Positions 1 through 5,998 of a stretch of DNA of 7,833 bases are shown piece by piece. Source of the DNA: Candidatus Woesearchaeota archaeon. GTDB taxonomy: Archaea; Nanobdellota; Nanobdellia; Woesearchaeales; GW2011-AR4. The stretch is taken from positions 1-7,833 of the forward strand of contig JACPMU010000075.1 in NCBI GenBank assembly GCA_016185865.1, read 5' to 3'. How positions within the stretch are numbered: the first letter of the stretch is position 1; every line of letters begins with the position of its first letter. The translations under genes and the position numbers were made by a program. The notes beneath the pieces are model-generated. The model was given only the letters and a program-made list of their open reading frames with translations. It ran no database searches and was not told the DNA's origin.

Positions 1-11
1 ATCAAGTAGAA

Positions 12-479
12 ATGCAATTCATCAATTATTTTTCTGCCTCAATAATCTCGTTTTCAGGCCTGCTGATAGGTTTGATGCTTGTGAAAATAGCCCCGGAAGA
101 GCAGAAGCCGCTGGAAAAATACCTTTTATTGATGAGAAAAATTTTATTGCTATTAATTTTTGTTTTTATCATGTTTTATTACTTCAACAGCTGGTTTTAC
201 GCGCTGGCATTGATTTCCTACTTTCTCTTTTTGATATTCATGGAATACAAAACAAATGACATGATGAAAAAATCAATGCTTGTTTATGCCGTGCTTGGGA
301 TTTTGTTTTTTTTAAGCTCAAGAAACACAAACCTTTTCATCATTGAAGCAAGCCTGGTTTCGCTGTATGGATTGCCAACAGCGTCCTTGCTGTACAATAA
401 AAAAGAGAAGAATGAATATAAGATGATTTTTTATAATCTTGGGCTTGTTATTATTGCCAACATCCTATTCTTCATCTAA
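12..479 (+). CDS. Hypothetical multi-pass membrane protein
   Basis: I do not recognise the family. The 155-residue protein is almost entirely hydrophobic, with about five or six likely membrane segments (roughly residues 5-25, 42-60, 61-79, 87-104, 108-128 and 138-155) joined by short charged loops such as the EEQK stretch near 29-32. No catalytic motif stands out. The ATG at 12 is chosen because a TAG in another frame at 7-9 could be the end of an upstream gene three bases earlier. However, the reading frame stays open to the window edge, so a longer N-terminus cannot be excluded. No clear Shine-Dalgarno site precedes it. Its TAA at 477-479 directly abuts the stop codon of the convergent carS gene. 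A link to lipid metabolism is only suggested by position. Confidence 0.7.
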   Translation: MQFINYFSASIISFSGLLIGLMLVKIAPEEQKPLEKYLLLMRKILLLLIFVFIMFYYFNSWFYALALISYFLFLIFMEYKTNDMMKKSMLVYAVLGILFFLSSRNTNLFIIEASLVSLYGLPTASLLYNKKEKNEYKMIFYNLGLVIIANILFFI

Positions 480-1019
480 TCACCATTTTTCATTCCTTAT
501 CTTTAAGTAGAAAGCGATATGGTTAACAGTTATGTCTAATGCAAAGCTCAGCAGCAGCGATACAATAAATATATTTAATGTAACATCAAAAACAGGCATG
601 ATAAAAATCAATGCCCCAATGACAAAATCAACCTGGTCAAAAGGCATGAACTTGGAGCCTGGCATTATATTAACCCTTCTTTTGAAAAAGCTCTTGATTA
701 AGTCGCCTGTCAGTGCTCCTGAACCCATCAAAAGCCCGAACAAAAGCCAGTCTTGGTAATCAAGAAACGAGATATTTTTAAAAAAGCCAAAATTGTGCAA
801 TAAAAACTGGAAATATGCCACAATAACCGAAAAAACAACCCCGAAAACCAAGCCCCTGAAGGTTTTGTTTTTCCCAAGAATCGGCTTATTGCCTATTGTC
901 TTGTTAAAGTCAACTGGAAATATAAATAATTTTACCTTTTTTACCATAACAGGGGCCATGTTGGCAAAGTACGCAGGCAGCATCAGATAAAAGCATTTTA
1001 ATATGAACAGCAATTCCAT
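480..1019 (-). CDS. carS: CDP-archaeol synthase (CarS, DUF46 family)
   Basis: CarS transfers CMP from CTP to 2,3-di-O-geranylgeranylglyceryl phosphate, giving the CDP-activated archaeal lipid used by all downstream headgroup enzymes. The 179-residue protein has the family features: an N-terminal LPAYFANMAPV segment (about 14-24), a GKNKTFRG motif (49-56), GDLIKSFFKRR (105-115), and the PGSKFMPFDQVDFVIGA block (120-136), all set among four or five membrane helices. The length matches the family. A TTG at 1025 would add two residues, but the ATG at 1019 is preferred because a TATA box lies about 26 nt upstream of it, as expected for a leaderless archaeal transcript. It is divergent from the GT2 gene and convergent with the unknown membrane protein. 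This gene is the main evidence that the host is an archaeon with ether lipids. Confidence 0.93.
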   Translation of the reverse strand: MELLFILKCFYLMLPAYFANMAPVMVKKVKLFIFPVDFNKTIGNKPILGKNKTFRGLVFGVVFSVIVAYFQFLLHNFGFFKNISFLDYQDWLLFGLLMGSGALTGDLIKSFFKRRVNIMPGSKFMPFDQVDFVIGALIFIMPVFDVTLNIFIVSLLLSFALDITVNHIAFYLKIRNEKW

Positions 1020-1027
1020 GACCAAAA

Positions 1028-1037
1028 CTTTTTAAAT
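1028..1037 (+). promoter_or_regulatory. Predicted TATA box for the GT2 gene
   Basis: CTTTTTAAAT is centred about 28 nt upstream of the ATG at 1061, with no Shine-Dalgarno site between, so a leaderless transcript is predicted. It sits only a few bases from the oppositely oriented carS TATA box, so the two promoters probably compete for TBP/TFB binding. Confidence 0.6.
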
Positions 1038-1040
1038 GCA

Positions 1041-1050
1041 GTTTAAATAG
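1041..1050 (-). promoter_or_regulatory. Predicted TATA box for carS
   Basis: On the minus strand this reads CTATTTAAAC, centred about 26 nt upstream of the ATG at 1019. That is the archaeal TATA-to-start distance for a leaderless mRNA. It lies inside the 41-bp region shared with the divergent GT2 gene. Confidence 0.6.
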
Positions 1051-1060
1051 TTTTGCATAA

Positions 1061-1759
1061 ATGATAAGCATAATAATCCCTACTTGGAATGAAGAGAAAT
1101 ATTTGCCAATATTACTAGAGTGCATTAAGAAACAAACCAGTAAAAATTATGAAATAATTGTCGCAGACGCAAATTCTACAGACATGACATTAAAGATAGC
1201 GAGAAAATATGGGTGCAGAATCGTAAAAGGCGGTTCACCTGCAGTTGGTAGAAATAATGGAGCCAAAGTGGCAAAAAATAATATTTTATTATTTTTAGAT
1301 GCTGATGTGCAATTTGACAATAATTTTTTGAAGAAGGCCATAAATGAATTCAAAAAAAGAAAATTAGACATAGCTGGCGTATTTTTAACCCCACTAAGCA
1401 ATAAGCTGATTGATAGGATTTTTATCAGCATTTTTAATTTAATCATATTTATAGTGCAATTTTTTTGCCCACACGCTTCAGGCAGCTCTATTTTTTGCAG
1501 GAAATGGCTCTACAATAGAGTAAAAGGATTTGATAAAACGGTTAAATTGGGAGAAGAGCTTGACTACATCCACAGATGCTCAAAACTTGGAAAGTTTAGG
1601 ATACTTAAGAGAGTAAGAGTTGGCTTATCAATGCGAAGATTTGATAAGGAAGGCAGGATAAAAGTTGGAACGCGGCATTTGATGTCAACCCTTTATAGAA
1701 TATTTTTTGGACAGATTAGAATCGACGTATTCAAGTATAACTTAAGATATCAAAAATAA
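1061..1759 (+). CDS. GT2-family glycosyltransferase
   Basis: This is a cytosolic-face glycosyltransferase that would move a sugar from a nucleotide-sugar donor to a lipid or other acceptor; neither substrate can be told from the sequence. The GT-A fold is clear: the N-terminal ISIIIPTWNEEKYL strand (2-15), VADANSTD (34-41) for nucleotide binding, the metal-binding DAD motif (80-82) after a LLFL strand, and GEELDY (164-169) in the position of the acceptor-side catalytic acid. A hydrophobic stretch at about 117-135 may anchor it in the membrane. SMRRFDKEG (190-198) resembles the C-terminal part of many archaeal GT2 proteins. At 232 residues it is a short, single-domain member. The gene heads a + strand pair with the acyltransferase 15 bp downstream, so glycolipid synthesis is a reasonable guess but unproven. 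Confidence 0.85.
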   Translation: MISIIIPTWNEEKYLPILLECIKKQTSKNYEIIVADANSTDMTLKIARKYGCRIVKGGSPAVGRNNGAKVAKNNILLFLDADVQFDNNFLKKAINEFKKRKLDIAGVFLTPLSNKLIDRIFISIFNLIIFIVQFFCPHASGSSIFCRKWLYNRVKGFDKTVKLGEELDYIHRCSKLGKFRILKRVRVGLSMRRFDKEGRIKVGTRHLMSTLYRIFFGQIRIDVFKYNLRYQK

Positions 1760-1774
1760 ACCCCAATTTGAAAA

Positions 1775-2329
1775 ATGAAATACCCAACAATGAAAATGTG
1801 GCTTTATCCCTTCTGTTCAATAATGCTGAATGGAACCAAAGGCACAGAAAACATTCCGAAAAGCATCCCCTTCATCGTTGTTGCGAACCATGAGAAGCGC
1901 GTTGACCCACCTTATATTTTTTATGCAGTATTAAAAATTTTAGACAAAAAAGTACATTTTATTGCTACGCCTGCTTACTGGTTTTTTGGCAATAAAATTT
2001 TTAGGGAATGGGCCGGCTGCATTCCATTATTTGAACCTAAACAGGCATACCAGGAAGCAAAGAAACTTGTCGAGACCGGAGAAATAGTCGGCATTTTTCC
2101 CGAAGGCCGGCTCTACAGAAGAGTAAGGCCATTAAAAACTGGCGCTCTGCGGCTTGCTTTTGAAACAAAAGCTCCGATACTGCCTATTGGCCTAAAATCA
2201 TCCTGGATCCCGCTTAACTCCAAACTAAACATAGGAAAACTAATTTATGTAAGGAACAAAAACAATATCAAAAAGCAAATGTCAGGTTTGATGAAGGAAA
2301 TTTATAAACTAAGAAATGACATTCATTAA
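1775..2329 (+). CDS. PlsC-type 1-acylglycerol-3-phosphate/lysophospholipid acyltransferase
   Basis: PlsC-family enzymes transfer an acyl chain to a lysophospholipid or related alcohol at the membrane. The four-block layout is visible in 184 residues: the catalytic NH-x4-D motif as NHEKRVD (38-44), a GCIPLF segment (81-86), the phosphate-binding FPEG (108-111) followed by R112, and the APILPIGL block (133-140). A short N-terminal hydrophobic stretch could be a membrane anchor. The call to the family is firm; the acceptor is not known. In an archaeon with ether lipids such an enzyme is unexpected, so it may act on scavenged lipids, a glycolipid, or another acceptor. It follows the GT2 gene by 15 bp without a Shine-Dalgarno site; a weak TATA-like CTTAAGATAT at 1741-1750 could give it its own leaderless start. 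It converges with the PAP2 gene 9 bp away. Confidence 0.87.
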   Translation: MKYPTMKMWLYPFCSIMLNGTKGTENIPKSIPFIVVANHEKRVDPPYIFYAVLKILDKKVHFIATPAYWFFGNKIFREWAGCIPLFEPKQAYQEAKKLVETGEIVGIFPEGRLYRRVRPLKTGALRLAFETKAPILPIGLKSSWIPLNSKLNIGKLIYVRNKNNIKKQMSGLMKEIYKLRNDIH

Positions 2330-2338
2330 AGCAACCAC

Positions 2339-2779
2339 TTAAAATCTGACATTTAACCCCAACACACCTATAACTGCGCCGATAATAAATCCAGCAAGCA
2401 CGTCTGTAAAATAATGCTTCTTTAAATAAATCCTTGAGTAGCCGACAGCCGCCATCAAAAGAGCCAAAACAGCAGCAGTGTTTGGGTAAAGCCAGATTAC
2501 TGGAATTGAAAACGCTGTGATTCTTGCCGTGTGGATGCTTGGAAAGCTGCCTGCCATGTATTTCTGGAATATAGTGTTTCTTGGCATGGGCACCGGGCGG
2601 TCTTTTGGATAAATATACTTTATAGCCGTACAAATAATCTGCGTTAATGCAAGTGCATAGATAACCGTTGCTGCAAGGGATTTATCAAGCCTGAGAAGAT
2701 ATATTATTGCAGGTATTAAAAAGAAGGGAGTTCCAAGTATGCTTATTGCCCAAAATAAATTTCTTGATATGTTGCTCAT
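2339..2779 (-). CDS. PAP2-family membrane phosphatase
   Basis: PAP2 enzymes remove phosphate from lipid phosphates such as phosphatidic acid, phosphatidylglycerophosphate or polyprenyl diphosphate, with the active site usually on the outer face. All three motif blocks are present in 146 residues: K54-x6-R61-P62, PSIH at 80-83, and S115-R116-x5-H122-x3-D126. The usual second block is PSGH; here Gly is Ile, while the catalytic His is kept. About five membrane helices surround them. The gene follows the lipoprotein gene by 15 bp and has a good Shine-Dalgarno site (GAGGA, 2785-2789) five bases before its ATG, as expected for an internal operon gene. In this cluster it is a candidate archaetidylglycerophosphate phosphatase, by analogy with PgpB, but substrate is inferred from neighbours only. 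Confidence 0.88.
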   Translation of the reverse strand: MSNISRNLFWAISILGTPFFLIPAIIYLLRLDKSLAATVIYALALTQIICTAIKYIYPKDRPVPMPRNTIFQKYMAGSFPSIHTARITAFSIPVIWLYPNTAAVLALLMAAVGYSRIYLKKHYFTDVLAGFIIGAVIGVLGLNVRF

Positions 2780-2784
2780 TGCAA

Positions 2785-2789
2785 TCCTC
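2785..2789 (-). promoter_or_regulatory. Shine-Dalgarno site for the PAP2 gene
   Basis: GAGGA on the minus strand lies five bases before the ATG at 2779, between the lipoprotein stop and the PAP2 start. It contrasts with the leaderless first genes and supports cotranscription of this pair. Confidence 0.65.
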
Positions 2790-2794
2790 GTTTT

Positions 2795-3289
2795 TTATTT
2801 CTTTTTAGGCCATGGAAACGGCTCTTCTCCTTCTTCAAGCGCAAGAGTGCCATTTGACTGCATTCTGCTGACTCTGCCGTCAAGATATTCTTTCCAAACT
2901 ATAACCTTGCCATCTTTTACTTCACCTATTATAGCGTCACTTACAGCAGTTCTATTTCCAGTTTTGACGTTTGTTGAGGCAAACTGCCACTCGACAGCCA
3001 AATCATCGCCATTGATTATTATTTTGTTTATGTAGATTTTAGTGTCTTTGAATGTTTTATTGTATTCAATCAAATCCTGAAGAGTTTCCTGCTTGCTCAT
3101 CCTTCTTCCTGGATATGCAAAAACTATGTCTTCATGCAACACAGAATCTAAAAGTTCATAATCACCAGTTTCCCAGGCTTTTGCGTGCTTGTAAACAAGC
3201 TCTTTTGCAATTTTCTCATTTTGTTTATTATTGCAACTAACAATAATAATTAATAAAACAATAATAAACCAAATTTTTATAAGCTTCAT
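2795..3289 (-). CDS. Predicted lipoprotein with SnoaL/NTF2-like domain
   Basis: The chosen start gives a 164-residue protein with a clear lipoprotein signal: MKLIK, a hydrophobic core (about 6-17), then the lipobox IVSC with the lipidated Cys at 19 and a polar CNNKQNEK stretch. The mature part resembles the SnoaL-like/NTF2-like fold: a helix with HAKAWETGDYELLDSVLHED (35-54), then beta strands ending in the VWKEYLDGRV segment typical of the last strands. These small alpha+beta barrels bind diverse ligands and the function cannot be named. An upstream in-frame ATG at 3460 exists, but the ATG at 3289 is far better: it begins the signal peptide, it avoids overlap with the divergent fusion gene, and it has a TATA box 30 nt upstream. 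The C-terminus ends in WPKKK. It leads an operon with the PAP2 gene. Confidence 0.8.
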   Translation of the reverse strand: MKLIKIWFIIVLLIIIVSCNNKQNEKIAKELVYKHAKAWETGDYELLDSVLHEDIVFAYPGRRMSKQETLQDLIEYNKTFKDTKIYINKIIINGDDLAVEWQFASTNVKTGNRTAVSDAIIGEVKDGKVIVWKEYLDGRVSRMQSNGTLALEEGEEPFPWPKKK

Positions 3290-3302
3290 TATTTTAGAAA
3301 GA

Positions 3303-3311
3303 TTATTTAAG
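3303..3311 (+). promoter_or_regulatory. Predicted TATA box for the PgsA-like fusion gene
   Basis: TTATTTAAG is centred about 26 nt upstream of the ATG at 3333, with no Shine-Dalgarno site. Leaderless initiation is predicted. It overlaps the region serving the divergent lipoprotein promoter, all within 43 bp. Confidence 0.6.
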
Positions 3312-3314
3312 CAG

Positions 3315-3322
3315 TTATAAAT
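3315..3322 (-). promoter_or_regulatory. Predicted TATA box for the lipoprotein-PAP2 operon
   Basis: The minus strand reads ATTTATAA, centred about 30 nt upstream of the ATG at 3289, so the transcript would have almost no leader. It supports the internal start over the longer frame. Confidence 0.5.
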
Positions 3323-3332
3323 ATTATGCATT

Positions 3333-4391
3333 ATGAAGTTCAAGTTTAACATACCCAACAAAATAACACTCATCAGGGTAAGCCTGATCCCGCTGTTTGC
3401 AGCAATTCTTCTGGCGGACATCCCGCATAAAAACATATTGTCCGCTTTTATATTCGGCATGCTGTCGATCTCTGATTTTTTTGATGGTTATTTTGCCAGG
3501 AAGAAAAAGCAGGTCACAGATATAGGCAAATTAATAGACCCAATTGCAGACAAGCTGCTTATTTCAACTGCACTGATTTTTTTGATAGGAAGGGGAATTG
3601 ACCTGTGGATGGCTGCAGCAATCATTGCAAGGGAAGTCATAATAACTGCAATAAGGATTTACCTCCTGCCAAGCAAAATTGTGGTGCCTGCAAGCAATTT
3701 CGGGAAAGCAAAGACAGTTGTGCAGAGCATTGCAATCATATTTGTCCTTTTGCAGCTGCCTTTTGGCTGGCATGTCATGCTGTTTGCTGTTTTATTGACA
3801 TTAATTTCCGGGGTCGAATACATGATAAGAATAAGAAAAATGACAGGAAACAAGATAGTCAATATGCCCAACATCATCACTTTGGCAAGATTTTTGCTGA
3901 TAATTCCTTTTGTTTATTATTTTTTAAGCAGGAAAATAAGCATTTCGCTGATATTTTTTGCAGTAATAACCTTGAGCGACAAGCTTGACGGCATTTCAGC
4001 AAGGCTGATGAACCAGAAAACAGAGCTTGGATCCGGCTTGGATTCGTTTACAGACTGGACGCTTATAATAACCACTTTTATCCTTTTGGTTGCAAGAGGA
4101 TACCTTAATGCATTATGGGTTATACTCCTGATTGTGCCTTCAATAATCAGCGGAATATTCAAAATGATGTACGCAAAAAAACAAAAGGTTGTGCCTGTCA
4201 CCTTTATTGCAAGATTAAGCGTTGGATTAACCTATGTAACCATAATCTCAATCCTGATAAATTTCGGGTATTATGAATATCTGCTGACAGGCACGCTTAT
4301 AATGGTGTATCTGGCAATGATTGGCTATGTGCTCAAGGCATTAAACATTCCAAAGAAGGCTGCAAATAGAAACAGGAAACAAATCGCCTAA
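3333..4391 (+). CDS. Double CDP-alcohol phosphatidyltransferase fusion, first half PgsA-like
   Basis: Members of this integral membrane family displace CMP from a CDP-lipid with an alcohol, here probably CDP-archaeol with glycerol 3-phosphate. The 352-residue protein holds two complete copies, where the family usually has one of about 180-200 residues. Both carry the full D-xx-DG-xx-AR-x8-G-xxx-D-xxx-D signature: D48, D51, G52, A55, R56, G65, D69, D73 in the first; D216, D219, G220, A223, R224, G233, D237, D241 in the second. The first half is bacterial PgsA-like: PNKITLIRVSLIP at the N-terminus, ARE at 99-101, and FGKAKTVVQ at 123-131. The second begins with a matching MPNIITLAR (178-186) but lacks the GKxKT block, so it may use another alcohol. 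Family members act as dimers, so this may be a built-in pseudo-dimer. Its stop overlaps the convergent gene by four bases. Confidence 0.88.
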   Translation: MKFKFNIPNKITLIRVSLIPLFAAILLADIPHKNILSAFIFGMLSISDFFDGYFARKKKQVTDIGKLIDPIADKLLISTALIFLIGRGIDLWMAAAIIAREVIITAIRIYLLPSKIVVPASNFGKAKTVVQSIAIIFVLLQLPFGWHVMLFAVLLTLISGVEYMIRIRKMTGNKIVNMPNIITLARFLLIIPFVYYFLSRKISISLIFFAVITLSDKLDGISARLMNQKTELGSGLDSFTDWTLIITTFILLVARGYLNALWVILLIVPSIISGIFKMMYAKKQKVVPVTFIARLSVGLTYVTIISILINFGYYEYLLTGTLIMVYLAMIGYVLKALNIPKKAANRNRKQIA

Positions 4392-5398
4392 GGCAGCTTC
4401 TTTATTCTGAAGGACGAAACCATCAATATTCCAAGCGCAAGGTAAATGTACGGATAAAATTTAATAGGGACACTAAGAAAATATGCCAACGGTATGATAA
4501 TCCCGTTTAATGTTATGGGCATGCCCTGGAACGAGCCTTTCAATTCCATTATGTTGTAGCGCGCCAATCTTAGTATGCCGCAGAAAAGGAAGATTGTAAA
4601 GGCAATAATGCCGAACGTGACCTGCAGCTGCTTTATGCCTGATGCAAACTGCATAAGGCTGAAGCCGAAAATTGCAGGCGCAACCCCAAAAGAGACAGTG
4701 TCTGCCAGCGAGTCAAGCTCCCTGCCGAAAACGCTCTGCTGCTGCATGAATTTTGCTATTTTTCCGTCAAGATAGTCGAAAACGACCGCTGCAAGAAGGA
4801 GATAAGCTGCATAATCAAAACTGTCATTTATTGAAAATACAATACTTACAAGCCCGAGCGCGACATTCAGCAAAGTAAATATGTCCGCAAATTTCAGTAA
4901 GCTTAGAATCCTGAATTGCTCTAAATCAGTCTTTCTCCTTGCAAACCTGAACTCTGACTTGACAAGGGAGTAAATGCCAGACAGGACAGTAAGGGCCATG
5001 AGCTGGAAAAAATAGCTCACTTTTCCAAGCAGCGTGGGCTTGAACTCCCTCCTCAAGTCCTTGTAGAGAAGTATAATGCCCCCTATTATTGTGAGCATGT
5101 CCCTTGCAAGAATTACCAGAGAAACCCACCATGGAATTATTCCCTTTACTGCAAGGATCACTGAAGTAAGGTTGACAAGCAGCTTGTCTGCAAAAAAATC
5201 AATTATTGAGCGCAGCTGGGAAGGGTATTTTTTTGATATGAAATTCTCGAAAAAGCCCACAAGCGCGGTAAGAATAAAAATAAGCAGCGCAATATTCCTC
5301 CTGTTTAGCGCAAGGGATATTGCTACGATGGCAGCAAGTATCCACCTAAGCCAGGTTACTGTGAAAAATATCCTTTCCCTTTTGATTCTTAATCTCAT
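4388..5398 (-). CDS. Double CDP-alcohol phosphatidyltransferase fusion: eroded first half plus archaetidylserine synthase-like second half
   Basis: The C-terminal half (about 165-336) matches the phosphatidylserine synthase (PssA) branch, which joins serine to a CDP-lipid. D208-YL-D211-G212-KI-A215-K216, then G225, D229 and D233 in GRELDSLADTVSFGVAPA, and FQGMP (290-294), are typical. The usual AR is AK. The N-terminal half (1-155) is homologous to the PgsA branch (RD at 99-100; PTLLGKVSYFFQ at 121-132) but its active site is eroded: aligned to the neighbour's first domain with a two-residue gap, the first two Asp are G48 and E51, G is N52 and AR is S55-K56; only D67 and D71 remain. It is probably a non-catalytic partner domain. 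Directly after psd and pmtA, the gene fits archaetidylserine synthesis. An in-frame TAA lies just upstream of ATG 5398, so the start is fixed, but it lies within a tandem repeat. Confidence 0.85.
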   Translation of the reverse strand: MRLRIKRERIFFTVTWLRWILAAIVAISLALNRRNIALLIFILTALVGFFENFISKKYPSQLRSIIDFFADKLLVNLTSVILAVKGIIPWWVSLVILARDMLTIIGGIILLYKDLRREFKPTLLGKVSYFFQLMALTVLSGIYSLVKSEFRFARRKTDLEQFRILSLLKFADIFTLLNVALGLVSIVFSINDSFDYAAYLLLAAVVFDYLDGKIAKFMQQQSVFGRELDSLADTVSFGVAPAIFGFSLMQFASGIKQLQVTFGIIAFTIFLFCGILRLARYNIMELKGSFQGMPITLNGIIIPLAYFLSVPIKFYPYIYLALGILMVSSFRIKKLP

Positions 5399-5444
5399 TT
5401 CCTTTTCTTAATCTCATTTCCTTTTCTTAATCTCATTTCCTTAT
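5388..5444. repeat. Three tandem copies of a 19-bp repeat spanning a start codon
   Basis: The + strand unit is CTTAATCTCATTTCCTTTT, at 5388-5406, 5407-5425 and 5426-5444; the first two are identical and the third differs only near its end. On the minus strand each copy carries AAGGAAATGAGATTAAG, so the start region of the serine synthase fusion is triplicated. Because 19 is not a multiple of three, the ATGs at 5436 and 5417 are out of frame with the true start at 5398. The frame from 5436 encodes 13 residues and ends in a TGA that overlaps the true ATG as ATGA. The frame from 5417 runs 23 codons into the gene. The array fills the gap after pmtA. Confidence 0.9.
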
Positions 5445-5998
5445 TTCCCGCATACGTACACAAAAGCAAATGGTATGTTCAAAGGAATGAATTTCCTGTC
5501 TACCTTGCTGAAATGCGACTCAAGAAGCCTGCTCAGCCCGTTTGTGTACTGGAAAAGTATGAATTTTCCATTGTCGCTTAAGGAATTTTTTATTTCCTGA
5601 AGGATTTCCTGTTTTTTCGGCTCCGGGAAATTCAAAAACGGCAGGCCTGATATGACGCAGTCAACCTTCTTTACATTGAATTTTTTCAGGCTGTGGCTTA
5701 TTTTCTCGGCGCTTGCATTTATGACAACAAGCCTTTCATCAGTTATATTCTTATTAAGGTGGCTGCAGAATTTCCTATTCACCTCGAAGCAGAAAAGCCT
5801 TGAATCCGGATTTGCTTTTTCAAGAATTGCCTTTGTAAAAGTTCCAAGGCCGGGGCCCAGCTCTATAATATTTCTGGCTTCCTTAAAGCCTATATTTTTT
5901 ATGATTTCCCTTGTAAGGAACTTAGAGCTTGGGGCAACAGCCCCTGTCTCCTTTGGCTTTTTTATGAAACTTGACAAAAGCAATAATGAGTCTTTCAT
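5441..5998 (-). CDS. PmtA-like phospholipid N-methyltransferase (COG3963 type)
   Basis: This is a soluble class I SAM-dependent methyltransferase of 185 residues. Its N-terminus carries the hallmark of the phospholipid N-methyltransferase group: F11-IKKPKETGAVAPSS (to 25). The SAM loop IIELGPGLG is at 44-52, the acidic residue ending the next strand is E72 in FEVN, and DCVISGLPFLNFP (113-125) matches the family's D-xx-xS-LP catalytic segment. QYTNG (150-154) and NIPFAFVYV (174-182) match the C-terminal pattern. In bacteria such enzymes convert phosphatidylethanolamine to its methylated forms and phosphatidylcholine using SAM. KsgA-type rRNA dimethylases share the SAM loop but not the GAVAPSS block or the NLPF motif. 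The gene overlaps psd by ATGA, implying translational coupling and a substrate made by Psd, so archaetidylethanolamine methylation is the natural guess. The methylation number is unknown. Confidence 0.82.
   Translation of the reverse strand: MKDSLLLLSSFIKKPKETGAVAPSSKFLTREIIKNIGFKEARNIIELGPGLGTFTKAILEKANPDSRLFCFEVNRKFCSHLNKNITDERLVVINASAEKISHSLKKFNVKKVDCVISGLPFLNFPEPKKQEILQEIKNSLSDNGKFILFQYTNGLSRLLESHFSKVDRKFIPLNIPFAFVYVCGK

Noticed and set aside
1020..1025. TTG start for carS two codons upstream
   Set aside because: The ATG at 1019 fits the TATA spacing and is the commoner start codon; the two added residues carry no conserved feature.
3290..3460. In-frame N-terminal extension of the lipoprotein gene to an ATG at 3460
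   Set aside because: It would overlap the start and promoter of the divergent fusion gene, and the internal start gives a standard signal peptide with lipobox and a TATA box at the right distance.
3605..3988. Long alternative frames inside the PgsA-like fusion, on both strands
   Set aside because: They lie fully inside a gene with two intact family signatures, and their translations show odd composition rich in Cys, His and Asn with no recognisable motif.
5395..5436. A separate 13-codon gene from the outermost repeat ATG
   Set aside because: It arises from the repeat itself and has no sign of coding selection; treated as a possible regulatory short frame, not a gene.
5441..5998. KsgA-type rRNA adenine dimethyltransferase
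   Set aside because: The SAM loop is shared, but the protein is too short, lacks the NLPY catalytic motif, and has the GAVAPSS block of the phospholipid methyltransferase group.
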